Shown here one piece after another: positions 19,625-28,515 of a stretch of DNA of 64,000 nt. The stretch lies in assembly GCF_013868135.1 (NCBI RefSeq), contig NZ_JACEMU010000006.1, forward strand, positions 1 through 64,000, in the 5' to 3' direction. How positions within the stretch are numbered: the stretch's first letter is position 1; every line of letters begins with the position of its first letter. A program made the translations under genes and the position numbers. The stretch is from Paracoccus sp. S1E-3 (GTDB lineage Bacteria > Pseudomonadota > Alphaproteobacteria > Rhodobacterales > Rhodobacteraceae). The notes below the pieces were generated by a model, which made no database searches, had not been told where the DNA came from, and was given only the letters and a program-made list of their open reading frames with translations.

Positions 19625-19646
19625 AAAAGGCGGGGTCTACCCCGCC
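19624..19646 (-). terminator. Terminator of the deoC-ALDH operon
   Basis: On the minus strand, GGCGGGG-taga-CCCCGCC is followed by TTTTT, five bases past the aldehyde dehydrogenase stop. The hairpin may also act for the convergent transglutaminase-like transcript, although no T run follows on that strand. Confidence 0.8.
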
Positions 19647-19651
19647 GTGGC

Positions 19652-21985
19652 TCAGTAAACGATGCTGCCGGTGCCCGCGGGCAGCGCCCCATAGGGCAGC
19701 CAGACGGTCTTCCACTGAACCGCATGATCGAGGAAAGCACGCCCCTGCCCTGCGGCCCCGGTCCAGTCGCGGTTGGCGAAGGACCAGACCGGCTTGAGGT
19801 TCCCGGTCGAGGCCTTCTCGACCGCCGCTGCTCCATCGATCCCGCAATACCACAGCGCCGCCACATCCTCATGCGCGGCCAGCACCGCCGCCAGTTCGTC
19901 CTTGGGGCCGGACACGATATTGACCACGCCGCCGGGCAGGTCCGAGGTGTCGAAGACCTGCGCCAGATCGAAGGCCGCGACCGGGTCGTCCTGGGCCGGG
20001 ATCACCACCACGCTGTTGCCCATGGCAATCGCCGGGGCGACAAGGCTGATGAAGCCCAGCAAGGGCGCGTCGTTGGGGCAGACGATGCCGACCGTTCCGA
20101 AGGCCTCCGGGATCACGTTGACCAGATAGCCGGGCTTCGTCTGCACATTCAGCCCATCGAACTTGTCGGCCCATGCCGCATAGTAGAACAGCCGCTGGAT
20201 CGCCGCATCGACGGCCTTGCCGCCGTGTTTCTTCGCCAGTTCATCGCGGCGCAGCGACAGGTTTTCGGCGATGAAATACAGCACCTGAGCGCGCCCGTGG
20301 CCGCCCATCGCGGCCCATTTGCCAGCTTTCTTCGCCGCCTCGACCGCGTTGCGGATATCCTTGCGGTTGCCGAAGGGCACCAGATCGCCCGAGGCCGCGC
20401 GATAGCTGGCCCCGCCATCGGGGCGCTTCTGCGCGCCGCCGATATACAGCTTCCCGGTCCGGTCGATCTCCGCGCCCGAGGCCGCGCCATCCAGCGCCGC
20501 CGTCAGCGGGCCGGCAGGCTTTTCCGAGGCCGGCCTGACCTTGGGACCGGTGAGATAGTCCAGCATCCCCACGCGCCCACCCTCGCGGCCATAGCCGGAT
20601 TCGCGCATGCCGCCGAAAGGGGCGGCGGCGTCGAACATGTTCGCGCCGTTGATCCAGACCACGCCCGACTTGACCGAGGCAGCCAGATCGGTCGCGACGG
20701 TGGCGCTTTCCGACCAGATCAGCGCCGCCAGCCCGTATGACGAGTTATTGGCCAGGCTGATCGCCTCATCCGCGGTGCGGAAGGTGGTCAGGGTGGCGAT
20801 GGGGCCGAAGATCTCCTCGCTCCATGCCGGGTTGGCGGGCGAGACCTGACGCAGATAGCCGGGCGCGATGAAGCAGGCCTCGGCGGGTGCGCCGCCGATC
20901 AGATCGGCGCCGGCGGCCACGGCTTTCGCGGTGATGTCCAGAATGCGCTGCTTCTGGACCGGATGGACGATGGCCCCGACATCGGTGGACTTGTCCAGGG
21001 GCGCCCCCACCCGCAGCATCGCCAGACGGCGCTGCAACAGCGCCTCGAAACGCGGGGCGACCGATTCCGCCACCAGAAGGCGCGAGCCGGCGCAGCAGAC
21101 CTGCCCCTGATTGAACCAAATCGAATCCACCACGCCCTCGACGGCGGCATCCAGATCGGCATCCTCCATCACGATGAAGGGGGATTTGCCGCCCAGCTCC
21201 AGCGTCAGCCGCTTGCCCGTCCCGGCGGTGGCGGCGCGGATGGCCCGTCCAACCTCGGTCGAGCCGGTGAAGGCGATCTTGTCCACATCCGAGGCCACGA
21301 TGGCCGCCCCCGTCTCGCCGTCGCCGGTGACGATATTGACGACGCCCTTGGGCAGCCCGACTTCCTGACAGATCTCGGCGAAGGCAAGCGCGGTCAGCGA
21401 GGTATATTCGGCCGGTTTTAGCACCACCGTATTGCCCGCCGCCAGCGCGGGCGCGATCTTCCAGGCCAGCATCAGCAGCGGGAAGTTCCACGGGATGATC
21501 TGGCCCGCCACCCCGATGGCCGAATGGCCGGGAAACTCATCGGCCAGCATCTCGGCCCAGCCGGCGTGGTGGTAGAAATGGCGCACCACCAGCGGGATGT
21601 CCGCATCGCGGCTTTCGCGGATCGGCTTGCCGTTATCCATGCTTTCCAGCACCGACAGGAAGCGTTCGCGCTTCTGGATGGTGCGGGCGATGGCATAGAG
21701 GAACTTCGCCCGCGCGTGCCCCGGAAGCGCTGCCCATTTCGGCTGCGCCTTGCGGGCAGCCTTGACGGCGGCCTCGACATCTTCGGCGGTGCCCTGGGTA
21801 ATCCGGGCGAGATCCTCGCCCGTGGCCGGGTTCACCGAAGGGAAGGTCCGGCCCGGCGGGGTGAAGGCGCCGTTGATGAAATGGCCAAAGCTCGGATGCG
21901 CCTTCAGCCAGTCGCGCACGGCGCCGCTGTCCTCTACCGAGGGGCCGTATTCCATCGTTTGCATGATCTCGCTCACAGTCGGCAT
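19652..21985 (-). CDS. Two-domain aldehyde dehydrogenase (ALDH16-type)
   Basis: 777 aa, about 1.6 times a normal ALDH. Residues 1-500 are a complete ALDH with the WNFP Asn167, FTGSTEVG, general base Glu263 (LELGGKS) and nucleophile Cys297 (NQGQVCCAGSR). Residues 505-777 are a second, shorter ALDH-like domain that lacks the catalytic Cys, as in ALDH16 proteins, where it helps dimerisation. Unlike vertebrate ALDH16A1, this bacterial form keeps the active-site Cys, so it should be enzymatically active. It is eight bases downstream of deoC, suggesting it oxidises the acetaldehyde released from deoxyribose-5-phosphate. The substrate is inferred from context. Confidence 0.9.
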   Translation of the reverse strand: MPTVSEIMQTMEYGPSVEDSGAVRDWLKAHPSFGHFINGAFTPPGRTFPSVNPATGEDLARITQGTAEDVEAAVKAARKAQPKWAALPGHARAKFLYAIARTIQKRERFLSVLESMDNGKPIRESRDADIPLVVRHFYHHAGWAEMLADEFPGHSAIGVAGQIIPWNFPLLMLAWKIAPALAAGNTVVLKPAEYTSLTALAFAEICQEVGLPKGVVNIVTGDGETGAAIVASDVDKIAFTGSTEVGRAIRAATAGTGKRLTLELGGKSPFIVMEDADLDAAVEGVVDSIWFNQGQVCCAGSRLLVAESVAPRFEALLQRRLAMLRVGAPLDKSTDVGAIVHPVQKQRILDITAKAVAAGADLIGGAPAEACFIAPGYLRQVSPANPAWSEEIFGPIATLTTFRTADEAISLANNSSYGLAALIWSESATVATDLAASVKSGVVWINGANMFDAAAPFGGMRESGYGREGGRVGMLDYLTGPKVRPASEKPAGPLTAALDGAASGAEIDRTGKLYIGGAQKRPDGGASYRAASGDLVPFGNRKDIRNAVEAAKKAGKWAAMGGHGRAQVLYFIAENLSLRRDELAKKHGGKAVDAAIQRLFYYAAWADKFDGLNVQTKPGYLVNVIPEAFGTVGIVCPNDAPLLGFISLVAPAIAMGNSVVVIPAQDDPVAAFDLAQVFDTSDLPGGVVNIVSGPKDELAAVLAAHEDVAALWYCGIDGAAAVEKASTGNLKPVWSFANRDWTGAAGQGRAFLDHAVQWKTVWLPYGALPAGTGSIVY

Positions 21986-21993
21986 GTTTTCCC

Positions 21994-22944
21994 TCAGGCC
22001 ATGGTCAGGCGGTGGGACGCGGCATAACGGCCGGTCACGAAATGGCTGATCTGGCGCTCCAGATCGCCCAGAAGCGAGCTTGCGCCGATGCGGAACAGGT
22101 CGGGCCGGGTCCAGTCATCGCCGAGTTCCTCCTTCATCAGCACCTGCCAGGCAATCGCGTCTTTCGAGGTCTTGAGGCCGCCCGCTGGCTTGAACCCGAC
22201 CTTATGGCCGGTCTGATCCTGATAATCGCGGATCGCGCGCACCATCACCAGCGACACCGGCAGCGTCGCGTTCACACCCTCCTTGCCGGTCGAGGTCTTG
22301 ATGAAATCCGACCCCGCCTGCATGGCGACATGGCTGGCCTTGGCCACATTTTCCAGCGATTTCAGATCGCCGGTGGCCAGAATGGCCTTCATCTTCGCCG
22401 GCCCGCAGGCCTCGCGCATGGCCCGCATCTCGTCATAAAGCGCCGTCCAGTTGCCCTGCAGCACATGGGCGCGGGTAATCACGATATCGATCTCGTCCGC
22501 GCCCTGATCGAGCGCATAGCGGATCTCGGCCAGGCGCAGATCCAAGGGCATCAGCCCGGCGGGAAAGCCGGTGGCGACGCTGGCCACCGGAATCCCGGAA
22601 TTGCCGAGCGCGCGTTTTGCCGCCTCCACCATGGTCGGATAGACGCAGACCGCCCCGGTGGTCGGCCGCTCCACCCCCATCGCGGCCAGCTGATCGGGCG
22701 CGATGGGTTGCATCGCCTTGGCGCAGAGCCGCGCCACCCGGTCTTCGGTATCGTCGCCCGCCAGCGTGGTCAGGTCGATGCAGCGGATCGCGTTCAGGAT
22801 CCAGGCCGCCTGCCATTCCTTCTTCAGGCTGCGCCGCGCGGGCAAGCTGGCGGCCCGGCGTTCGACCGCAGGCGTGTTGATGCGGATCTGGTCGAACCAT
22901 TCGGGCGTCAGATCCGTGCCGGGGTTGGGCGTCATTGCAGACAT
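21994..22944 (-). CDS. deoC: Deoxyribose-phosphate aldolase
   Basis: 316-aa class I aldolase cleaving 2-deoxyribose-5-phosphate to glyceraldehyde-3-phosphate and acetaldehyde in deoxynucleoside catabolism. Schiff-base Lys216 lies in SDFIKTSTGKEG; Asp153 (EIDIVI) and the second Lys in GFKPAGGLKT complete the active site. It belongs to the longer DeoC type (about 320 aa) rather than the 220-aa form. First gene of a two-gene operon with the ALDH. No deoA/deoD or regulator stands beside it; only a broken LysR fragment is upstream. Confidence 0.94.
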   Translation of the reverse strand: MSAMTPNPGTDLTPEWFDQIRINTPAVERRAASLPARRSLKKEWQAAWILNAIRCIDLTTLAGDDTEDRVARLCAKAMQPIAPDQLAAMGVERPTTGAVCVYPTMVEAAKRALGNSGIPVASVATGFPAGLMPLDLRLAEIRYALDQGADEIDIVITRAHVLQGNWTALYDEMRAMREACGPAKMKAILATGDLKSLENVAKASHVAMQAGSDFIKTSTGKEGVNATLPVSLVMVRAIRDYQDQTGHKVGFKPAGGLKTSKDAIAWQVLMKEELGDDWTRPDLFRIGASSLLGDLERQISHFVTGRYAASHRLTMA

Positions 22945-22983
22945 GATGTTCTCGCGTCAGTTCAGGCCGGTAAGGTATCTGCC

Positions 22984-23375
22984 TCACATCCGTGCGGCAA
23001 GGGTTGCGCGACGCGACTGACGCAGGGGCCGTGCAACGGCCAGCAACCCGGCATTCTCGGTATGGACCGCGGCCAGCCGGTCGCTCAGCATGCGGATATG
23101 CGGCAGCTGGCGGTCATCGGCATGCATGACGAGGTATTGCGTCTCGGTCAGTTCCTCAATGATCTCGCTCGCAGGTGCCAGCGCGGATCGAGATCGCCGA
23201 TCAGGCAGGGCCTCACCCAGATTCCGGCGCCTGCACGCACCAGTTCCTGCACGGTTACGACGGTGCTGGCGAAGGCGTAGATCGGCGGGTCCTGCCGGTG
23301 CAGGCAGCGCGCCGCCGGGTGGCCTGCATGGGCGGGGTCGAGCGCCACCCATTCCAGCAGGTGGGGCGCTGCGCC
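22984..23375 (-). pseudogene. LysR-type regulator remnant (C-terminal half, frameshifted)
   Basis: The minus strand encodes the end of a LysR substrate-binding domain in two frames. Frame A (about 23375-23180) gives PHLLEWVALDPAHAG...ELVRAGAGIWVRPCLIGDLDP. It then shifts near 23170-23180 into frame B (down to 22984), giving IIEELTETQYLVMHADDRQL and HIRMLSDRLAAVH. The HTH half and the first part of the effector domain are absent: homology begins exactly where the DUF1523-like gene ends. So the gene is both truncated and frameshifted and cannot make a working regulator. Assignment to LysR rests on the recognisable C-terminal pattern and is made without a database search. Confidence 0.7.
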
Positions 23376-24076
23376 TATCGCTTCGGATCGCGGGGCTTGC
23401 CCTTCCACGTGTCCAACCAGCCGGTGAAACCCTGGCGTGCCTCGGTGAACTCCTGCGAGACGCGGTCCATGGCGGCGTCGGCGCGGGCATCGGCGCGGTC
23501 CACCGCGTCCGAGACTTTCCGCGCGGTCGGATCAATAGTGCGTTCGCGGAACTGGTTCCACATCCGCCAGATAAGCGCGAGAAAGGCGCCCAGAACCGCA
23601 AGGATCAGCATGGCGGGCCAGTTCAGCGGCGATTCCTGCGAACTCGCGACCGGCTTCATCGAAATCGCGTTCGGATAGACCGACAGGAACGGAATCCGCC
23701 AGCCATAGGCGGTGACGCTGACCCATTGCGGGTTGTTCGCGTCGGAGCGGTAATTCGTCGCCTCGGCCTGCAGGTTCGAGCTGTCATACTTGAAATAGGG
23801 CGGCCAGATCCAGCCGGTATCCTCGTTGCGATAGACGAAGACCTTGCCGTTCGGCCGCACCGTTTCGATGAAGCGGATGTCGCGCTGACCGGCGGCGTTT
23901 TCGACCGTACCGGTATCGTTCGAGGCATAGAAGATCGCGTTGGCGCCGATATCCGTCAGCCGGTTATAGGTGTTGGTGATGCGCACCGTGTTCTTGCTGG
24001 GCAGCGCGTAATCCAGAAACAGAAATACCGTGACGCCCAGCAGGACGCCCAGAGTGACCTTGACATAATGCATCAT
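23375..24076 (-). CDS. DUF1523-like membrane protein (last gene of the nine-gene cluster)
   Basis: 233 aa. Residues 5-23 form an N-terminal membrane segment, 24-150 a probably periplasmic beta-rich domain (NTVRITNTYNRLTD, WIWPPYFKYDSS), 153-171 a second TM helix, and 175-233 a charged, amphipathic cytosolic tail that may form a coiled coil. The start of the domain matches what I recall of DUF1523, a family of unknown function common in Rhodobacteraceae. It lies 13 bases after the 92-aa gene, in one direction with the whole cluster. Its stop marks the edge of the LysR remnant. Function unknown. Confidence 0.82.
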   Translation of the reverse strand: MMHYVKVTLGVLLGVTVFLFLDYALPSKNTVRITNTYNRLTDIGANAIFYASNDTGTVENAAGQRDIRFIETVRPNGKVFVYRNEDTGWIWPPYFKYDSSNLQAEATNYRSDANNPQWVSVTAYGWRIPFLSVYPNAISMKPVASSQESPLNWPAMLILAVLGAFLALIWRMWNQFRERTIDPTARKVSDAVDRADARADAAMDRVSQEFTEARQGFTGWLDTWKGKPRDPKR

Positions 24077-24089
24077 GGGCGATGCCCCC

Positions 24090-24368
24090 TTATTGAACGT
24101 TCACGACCCAGGCGATCACCGCAATGACGATCGTGGGAATGACAAAGACCAGTGCGACCAGCCGGGCCTTCAGCGTTTTTTGAAACCCGACCATCGAACG
24201 CCGCACGAAGGCCCTTCGTTCCTCGCTGTCGCCGGCGCGTTCGGGATGGCGGCGGTCCCACTCCTCCTCCAGCGCTTCGGTCTTGGTCGAGCGCAGATAG
24301 ACGGTGAGCAGGGCATAGAAGATCGCCTCGATCACGAACAGGATCAGTGCCAGCCGGATGATGGCCAT
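24090..24368 (-). CDS. Small two-TM membrane protein, unknown function
   Basis: 92 aa with TM helices at about 4-24 and 70-90 and a highly charged 45-residue middle (STKTEALEEEWDRRHPERAG) that would lie on one side of the membrane. No family recognised. It is separated by 3 bases from the 488-aa gene upstream and 13 from the DUF1523-like gene downstream, so it is clearly part of the operon and probably a membrane subunit of whatever the cluster builds. Confidence 0.75.
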   Translation of the reverse strand: MAIIRLALILFVIEAIFYALLTVYLRSTKTEALEEEWDRRHPERAGDSEERRAFVRRSMVGFQKTLKARLVALVFVIPTIVIAVIAWVVNVQ

Positions 24369-24371
24369 GCG

Positions 24372-25838
24372 TCATTTCCCCCATGGGCCGCGCAGGGCGG
24401 GCTTTGACGGCACCACCGGGTCGGCGCGGTCGCGCAACCCGCCCGCGCCCGAGCGCCAGCCGGTGACGGCCTCGGTCAGCTTGGCCCCCGAGGCCGCGCG
24501 AACGGGCCCCCATGGACCGGCGGCGGACGCGGCCGACGGGGACGGTTCCTCCATGCCCGGTTCGGGGCCGAACAGCGCCTCGCGCGTGCCTTGCTTGTCG
24601 ATCTGGTATTCGCGCGCCAGCTGGTTGGCGACATATTCCTTCTTCGCCTCGTCCCAGGCCTGGTAACGCTTGTAGAACAATGGCTTGTGCATGATGAACA
24701 GGGCGCGCACATCATGCGGCGCGAGTTCCGTCAGCAGCTGGTTGACCAGGTCGCGCGCCGGCCCCGCGCTGGCGCGAATGGCATAGAAATAGGCCGGATC
24801 GGCGCTGTCGATGACCGGCCATGCGCCGCCTTCCTCGGCATAGCGCAACAGCGCCGACAGGCCGCGGATCTCGGGCGGGAGCCCCGCCCCCATCCGCGCC
24901 GCCGCCCGCCTGAGCGCCGAGCGCGTGCCGTCGCCGGTATCAATGCCCAGCTTCGTCGCCGCATCCACCAGAATGAAGTCGATCTTCTGGCGCAGGATCG
25001 CCGCCCCGTCGGCACCCTTGGCGGTGATGATCGGCTCGGCCAGGGCATTGCGCGCCAGCCACATCGCGACCGCATTGCTGTCCTGCAGGGCCATCACCTT
25101 CACATCAGGCAGATGGAGGTCGTATTTCGGATCGGTGAAAATCGATGCATCGGTGAAGATCATCGCCTTCTCGCGCGGGCTGCGGAACACATAGACGCCG
25201 CCGAACAGCGAAGTCCAGAAATCCGGCACGTCATATTCGCCCACATCCAGATGGACCGGGTTGCGGATCACATCGCCGGTTTCCTTGGCCTGCTCGATCA
25301 TCCGCGCGATCAGCACGTCATCATACCAGGCCCCCGGCTCGGTTCGGAAACGCTGGATGAGCGCCGTCAGCTTGTCGGCGCTCGCGACATGATTGCCGGT
25401 GGTGTCGGCGCTGATGCGGATGCGGTTGATCTGCAGCAGATCGGCCGGCGTCTTCACCTGCCAGACCATGTCGTCCATCTCGCCCACCACGGCATCGCGG
25501 GCGGTCAGGCTGAACAGCTGGCTTTCATTGTCGTGGATGAACTGCTTCAGCAACTCGCGCAGGACCGAGAGATCCGCGTTCAGCAGGGGCGCGGTCTTCT
25601 GTTCGGTGGTCAGCAGGATGAACTGGCGATGCGCGCCTTCGGGGTTGAGATAGTCCAGATCGCCCAATTCGTCCCCGATCTCGGGCGAGAAGCCGGCGAG
25701 GTCGATATGGAATTCCGTCAACGCAGTCTCGCGTCCGGTGACCAACTTCAGCGCCCGGTTATAGCGCGCCACCCATGCCGGGCTGTCGACCCGGATCATG
25801 TTGCCGAACATCAGGCCTTTTTCGATCAGGCGTTTCAT
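24372..25838 (-). CDS. DUF6638-like protein of unknown function
   Basis: 488 aa, soluble, with no signal peptide or TM segment. The N-terminal 400 residues look like one large mixed alpha/beta domain (MKRLIEKGLMFGNMIRVDSP at the start; YRNPVHLDVG-type strands in the middle; FIMHKPLFYKRYQAWDEAKK near 395), followed by a low-complexity Pro/Ala/Gly tail of about 70 residues. From memory the N-terminal part resembles DUF6638, described only in alphaproteobacteria. The ATG overlaps the preceding gene's stop by four bases, implying translational coupling. No catalytic motif is evident. Confidence 0.8.
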   Translation of the reverse strand: MKRLIEKGLMFGNMIRVDSPAWVARYNRALKLVTGRETALTEFHIDLAGFSPEIGDELGDLDYLNPEGAHRQFILLTTEQKTAPLLNADLSVLRELLKQFIHDNESQLFSLTARDAVVGEMDDMVWQVKTPADLLQINRIRISADTTGNHVASADKLTALIQRFRTEPGAWYDDVLIARMIEQAKETGDVIRNPVHLDVGEYDVPDFWTSLFGGVYVFRSPREKAMIFTDASIFTDPKYDLHLPDVKVMALQDSNAVAMWLARNALAEPIITAKGADGAAILRQKIDFILVDAATKLGIDTGDGTRSALRRAAARMGAGLPPEIRGLSALLRYAEEGGAWPVIDSADPAYFYAIRASAGPARDLVNQLLTELAPHDVRALFIMHKPLFYKRYQAWDEAKKEYVANQLAREYQIDKQGTREALFGPEPGMEEPSPSAASAAGPWGPVRAASGAKLTEAVTGWRSGAGGLRDRADPVVPSKPALRGPWGK

Positions 25839-26584
25839 GGTCCCTCTGTCGCGTCAGTCCAAAGTGCAGGTTGCGCCAGAAGATCATCCAGCACCTTCGT
25901 CGCCTGCGCCAGTTCAAACTTCGTCAGCCAGATTCGGTCAGCGCGGCTGAGCCGGGGCTGGATCGCGTCGATTTCGTCCAGATACAGCGCCACTTGACGC
26001 GCATCATCGGGGGTCAGCCGCAGCAACGCCTCGCCGCCCGCGACCCGCGACAACACCGCGCGCCCTTCGAGGATCATCCTGTCCAGCACCGCATCGAAAC
26101 GGCGCGCCTCATCCTTGATCTTCAGTTGCTCGGCAAAAAGCGGGCCGCTGCCATCCCAGGACTGCATGAATTCCGCCGAGGTCAGGAGCCGGTCGACCAG
26201 GGCCTCCAGTTCCTTGCCGGCGCGATCCTCGGCGCGTTCGTCCTGTTCCTGCTGATAGATGCGGGCCTGAACGACCGTGGCCTCGGTCATGCGGCGGGTT
26301 TCGGCCTGCTGCGCGTGCATGTCGCGGCGCTGCAATTGCAGCTGGATCGACTGCATCCAGACGGTCACGATCACCCAGATGAAGGCCAGCACGCTGCCCA
26401 CACCGGACAGCGTATCGCCCAACTCGTTCGCGGGGGCATTGGCCAGCAGCTTCCAGCGCGGCGCGCAGGCGCCCGCGGCATCGCAGATCGGCGACAGCCC
26501 TGCCCAGATGACGCAGCCCAGCACCGTCGCCGTCAGCGCAGCACCAACCCAGATCGGCAGGGTGTTGATGCGGCCGGGCCTCAC
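25835..26584 (-). CDS. Two-TM membrane protein with coiled coil, unknown function
   Basis: 249 aa. TM1 is at about 11-30; a short loop with Cys34 and Cys40 lies outside; TM2 is at 59-79. A Gln/Arg/Glu-rich coiled coil (80-140) then projects into the cytosol, with a helical C-terminal domain to 249. No family recognised. The start overlaps the AAA+ gene's stop by four bases and the stop overlaps the 488-aa gene's start, so it is stoichiometrically linked to both. The layout is that of a membrane anchor or adaptor for a cytosolic ATPase; that is inference. Confidence 0.78.
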   Translation of the reverse strand: MRPGRINTLPIWVGAALTATVLGCVIWAGLSPICDAAGACAPRWKLLANAPANELGDTLSGVGSVLAFIWVIVTVWMQSIQLQLQRRDMHAQQAETRRMTEATVVQARIYQQEQDERAEDRAGKELEALVDRLLTSAEFMQSWDGSGPLFAEQLKIKDEARRFDAVLDRMILEGRAVLSRVAGGEALLRLTPDDARQVALYLDEIDAIQPRLSRADRIWLTKFELAQATKVLDDLLAQPALWTDATEGP

Positions 26585-28515
26585 CCATTGCCCTCGAAGC
26601 GGCGGCGAGCCTCGGCCATGCGTTCCATGCCGCGCACGGCGTCCTCAATCGCGGTTTCGTCGCTCGAATCCGCATAGCGCCACTCGCTATCGGCATAGCG
26701 GTTGATTTCCTGGGCCAGCATCTCGGTGGTGATGGGTTTGCGAAGCGCCGAGATCATTTCCAGCTTCTTCTCGTAGGGTTGATGCAGGAACGGCTCGGGC
26801 GTCTCGAACCATTCATCGGGCATGTCGAAATCCATCGCGCGGGCCTTGATGGCGTCAGTGATGTTCTTGATCGCGCGGCCGGTGAAGCGTTCGTCAGCCA
26901 GGCTGATCGCGTGCAGATAGGCGCCGAAATCTGCCAGCGACTCCAGCGGGCCGAGGCGGCTCACGACCTCGTCCCAGACCTGCGCGAGACCCGCCTCCTG
27001 CGGGCGGTTATGGGCCTCCAGACTGTCGGCGACGGCGGTCTTGATGGCTTGCGCCTTCATCAATTCATGGTCGCCCACGGGGATCTCGTGGCGCTTGCCC
27101 AGCAGCAGGGCGAGGATGTCGATGTAATCGGCCTGCGTTTTCGGCCCGTCGATGAGGAAACGGCCCCCCGCGCGCTGTCGCAGCGCGTCGTCGATGGATT
27201 CGGCATAGTTGGAAAACATCCCGAAGGTCGCATTGCCGCGCACGATGGTCGAGGCCCCGGCAAAAGCCTCCATCAGCACGGCGGTGATTTCCTGCTGGCC
27301 GCTGGAGGACTGCTTGTCGCCGCGCTTGCCGGCGATCTGGTCGATATCGTCAATGGTGCCGAAGCCGATCACGCCGGGGTCGATCACCGAGTTGATGAAA
27401 GCACGCGCATTCTGCCCCGACTTGCCCTGATAGCTGTCGACATTGTCGATCGACAGGTTGGCATAGCGGAAGGGATAGCCGCCCACCGTGCAGTAATCGT
27501 TGATCAGCCCGGCCATCATCTGGATGAGTGTCGTCTTGCCGGTGCCGGGCTTGCCATCGCCGAGGAAGGTATAGGTGAAGCCCCCCAGTTCGACGAAAGG
27601 GTTCATCCGGCGGTCGAAATCATATGCGACCAGCATCCGCGACAGGCGCATCATCTGGTGTTTGGCGATGGCGTTGCCGACGACCTCCTCGGGCTTCTTG
27701 AAGGCCAGTTGCACCGGCTTGCCGCGCGCCTTGGTGGCGGGCGCGAAACCCGAGATCGGGAAATCATCCGCCGCCACGCGCCAGCTGGCGCCGGTGAAGG
27801 CGCCGGTGCGCGGCGCGGTTTCGGCGCGGGCCTGAACGGCGGCCGCCAGCCCCTCGGCATAGGCCAGCACGGTGGCGATCAGGGCCTTGTCGTCCTGCGC
27901 GTGGCGGGCGAGGTTCTGGTCCATCTCCCACAGGGCACCCTGCAGGGCGGCGGTCGGGTTGTCGGTCAGGATCTCGTCGGTGGTGATGCCCTCGACGGTT
28001 TCGGGGCCAGCATGTTCGGCCAGAAGAAAGCTGGTCGCATTGGCGAAAACCGACAGCGCGGCCAGCGACTCCACCGCCAGCAGTTCGGCAAACTCGCCGC
28101 GCTTTTCGGGCGGCAGGCGGCCTTCCAGATTGGCGCGTTTCAGCTCCGCCGCGCCAGATCGCGCCGCCACCTCATCGACCACCGCAAGCGAGATCGCCAG
28201 GGCCCGGCGCAGCGCGCGCGAGACGGTGGCCGCGGCGGGCGAGGCCAGATCGTCGCCCCCCACCCCCTCGATCCGGTCGATCAGCTGAATGCCTTCGGGG
28301 CGCTGCGTGGCCACCGCGCGCCCGGCCAGTCCCGGCGTCGTGGAGCGGAAGCGGGTCGTGCGCGGAATGCCGGGCGAGCGTTCGGGCAGGCTGGCCGGGG
28401 GTGCCGCCTTCGCCAGCCGGGGCGCATGGTCAAAGCCCGTCAGCGCCGACAGCGCCTGCGGATAATGGCTGCGGATCTCGGCCTCGGGCAGTTCCATTTC
28501 GGTGCGAACGTCCAT
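26581..28515 (-). CDS. AAA+ ATPase with a novel ~300-residue N-terminal domain
   Basis: 644 aa. Residues 1-300 are a mostly helical region I cannot assign, starting with a disordered Pro/Arg-rich stretch (35-75). The AAA core begins near 305: Walker A GDGKPGTGKTT (319-329), a sensor-like YANLSIDNVD, Walker B VIGFGTIDDID (382-392), then KRGDKQSSSGQQ and an arginine-rich segment DALRQRAGGRFLIDGP, which could hold the arginine finger. A helical C-terminal lid follows. Walker B lacks the usual terminal Glu directly after Asp (IDDID rather than a DE pair). Central gene of the cluster: it abuts the glycolipid-binding-fold gene and overlaps the membrane coiled-coil gene. It probably remodels or switches a membrane complex; substrate unknown. 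Confidence 0.88.
   Translation of the reverse strand: MDVRTEMELPEAEIRSHYPQALSALTGFDHAPRLAKAAPPASLPERSPGIPRTTRFRSTTPGLAGRAVATQRPEGIQLIDRIEGVGGDDLASPAAATVSRALRRALAISLAVVDEVAARSGAAELKRANLEGRLPPEKRGEFAELLAVESLAALSVFANATSFLLAEHAGPETVEGITTDEILTDNPTAALQGALWEMDQNLARHAQDDKALIATVLAYAEGLAAAVQARAETAPRTGAFTGASWRVAADDFPISGFAPATKARGKPVQLAFKKPEEVVGNAIAKHQMMRLSRMLVAYDFDRRMNPFVELGGFTYTFLGDGKPGTGKTTLIQMMAGLINDYCTVGGYPFRYANLSIDNVDSYQGKSGQNARAFINSVIDPGVIGFGTIDDIDQIAGKRGDKQSSSGQQEITAVLMEAFAGASTIVRGNATFGMFSNYAESIDDALRQRAGGRFLIDGPKTQADYIDILALLLGKRHEIPVGDHELMKAQAIKTAVADSLEAHNRPQEAGLAQVWDEVVSRLGPLESLADFGAYLHAISLADERFTGRAIKNITDAIKARAMDFDMPDEWFETPEPFLHQPYEKKLEMISALRKPITTEMLAQEINRYADSEWRYADSSDETAIEDAVRGMERMAEARRRFEGNG

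Noticed and set aside
22984-23601. Single 205-codon minus-strand gene covering the LysR remnant
   Set aside because: Only its last 60 codons look like LysR; the first part reads antisense-like into the DUF1523 gene. The two-frame remnant explanation fits better.
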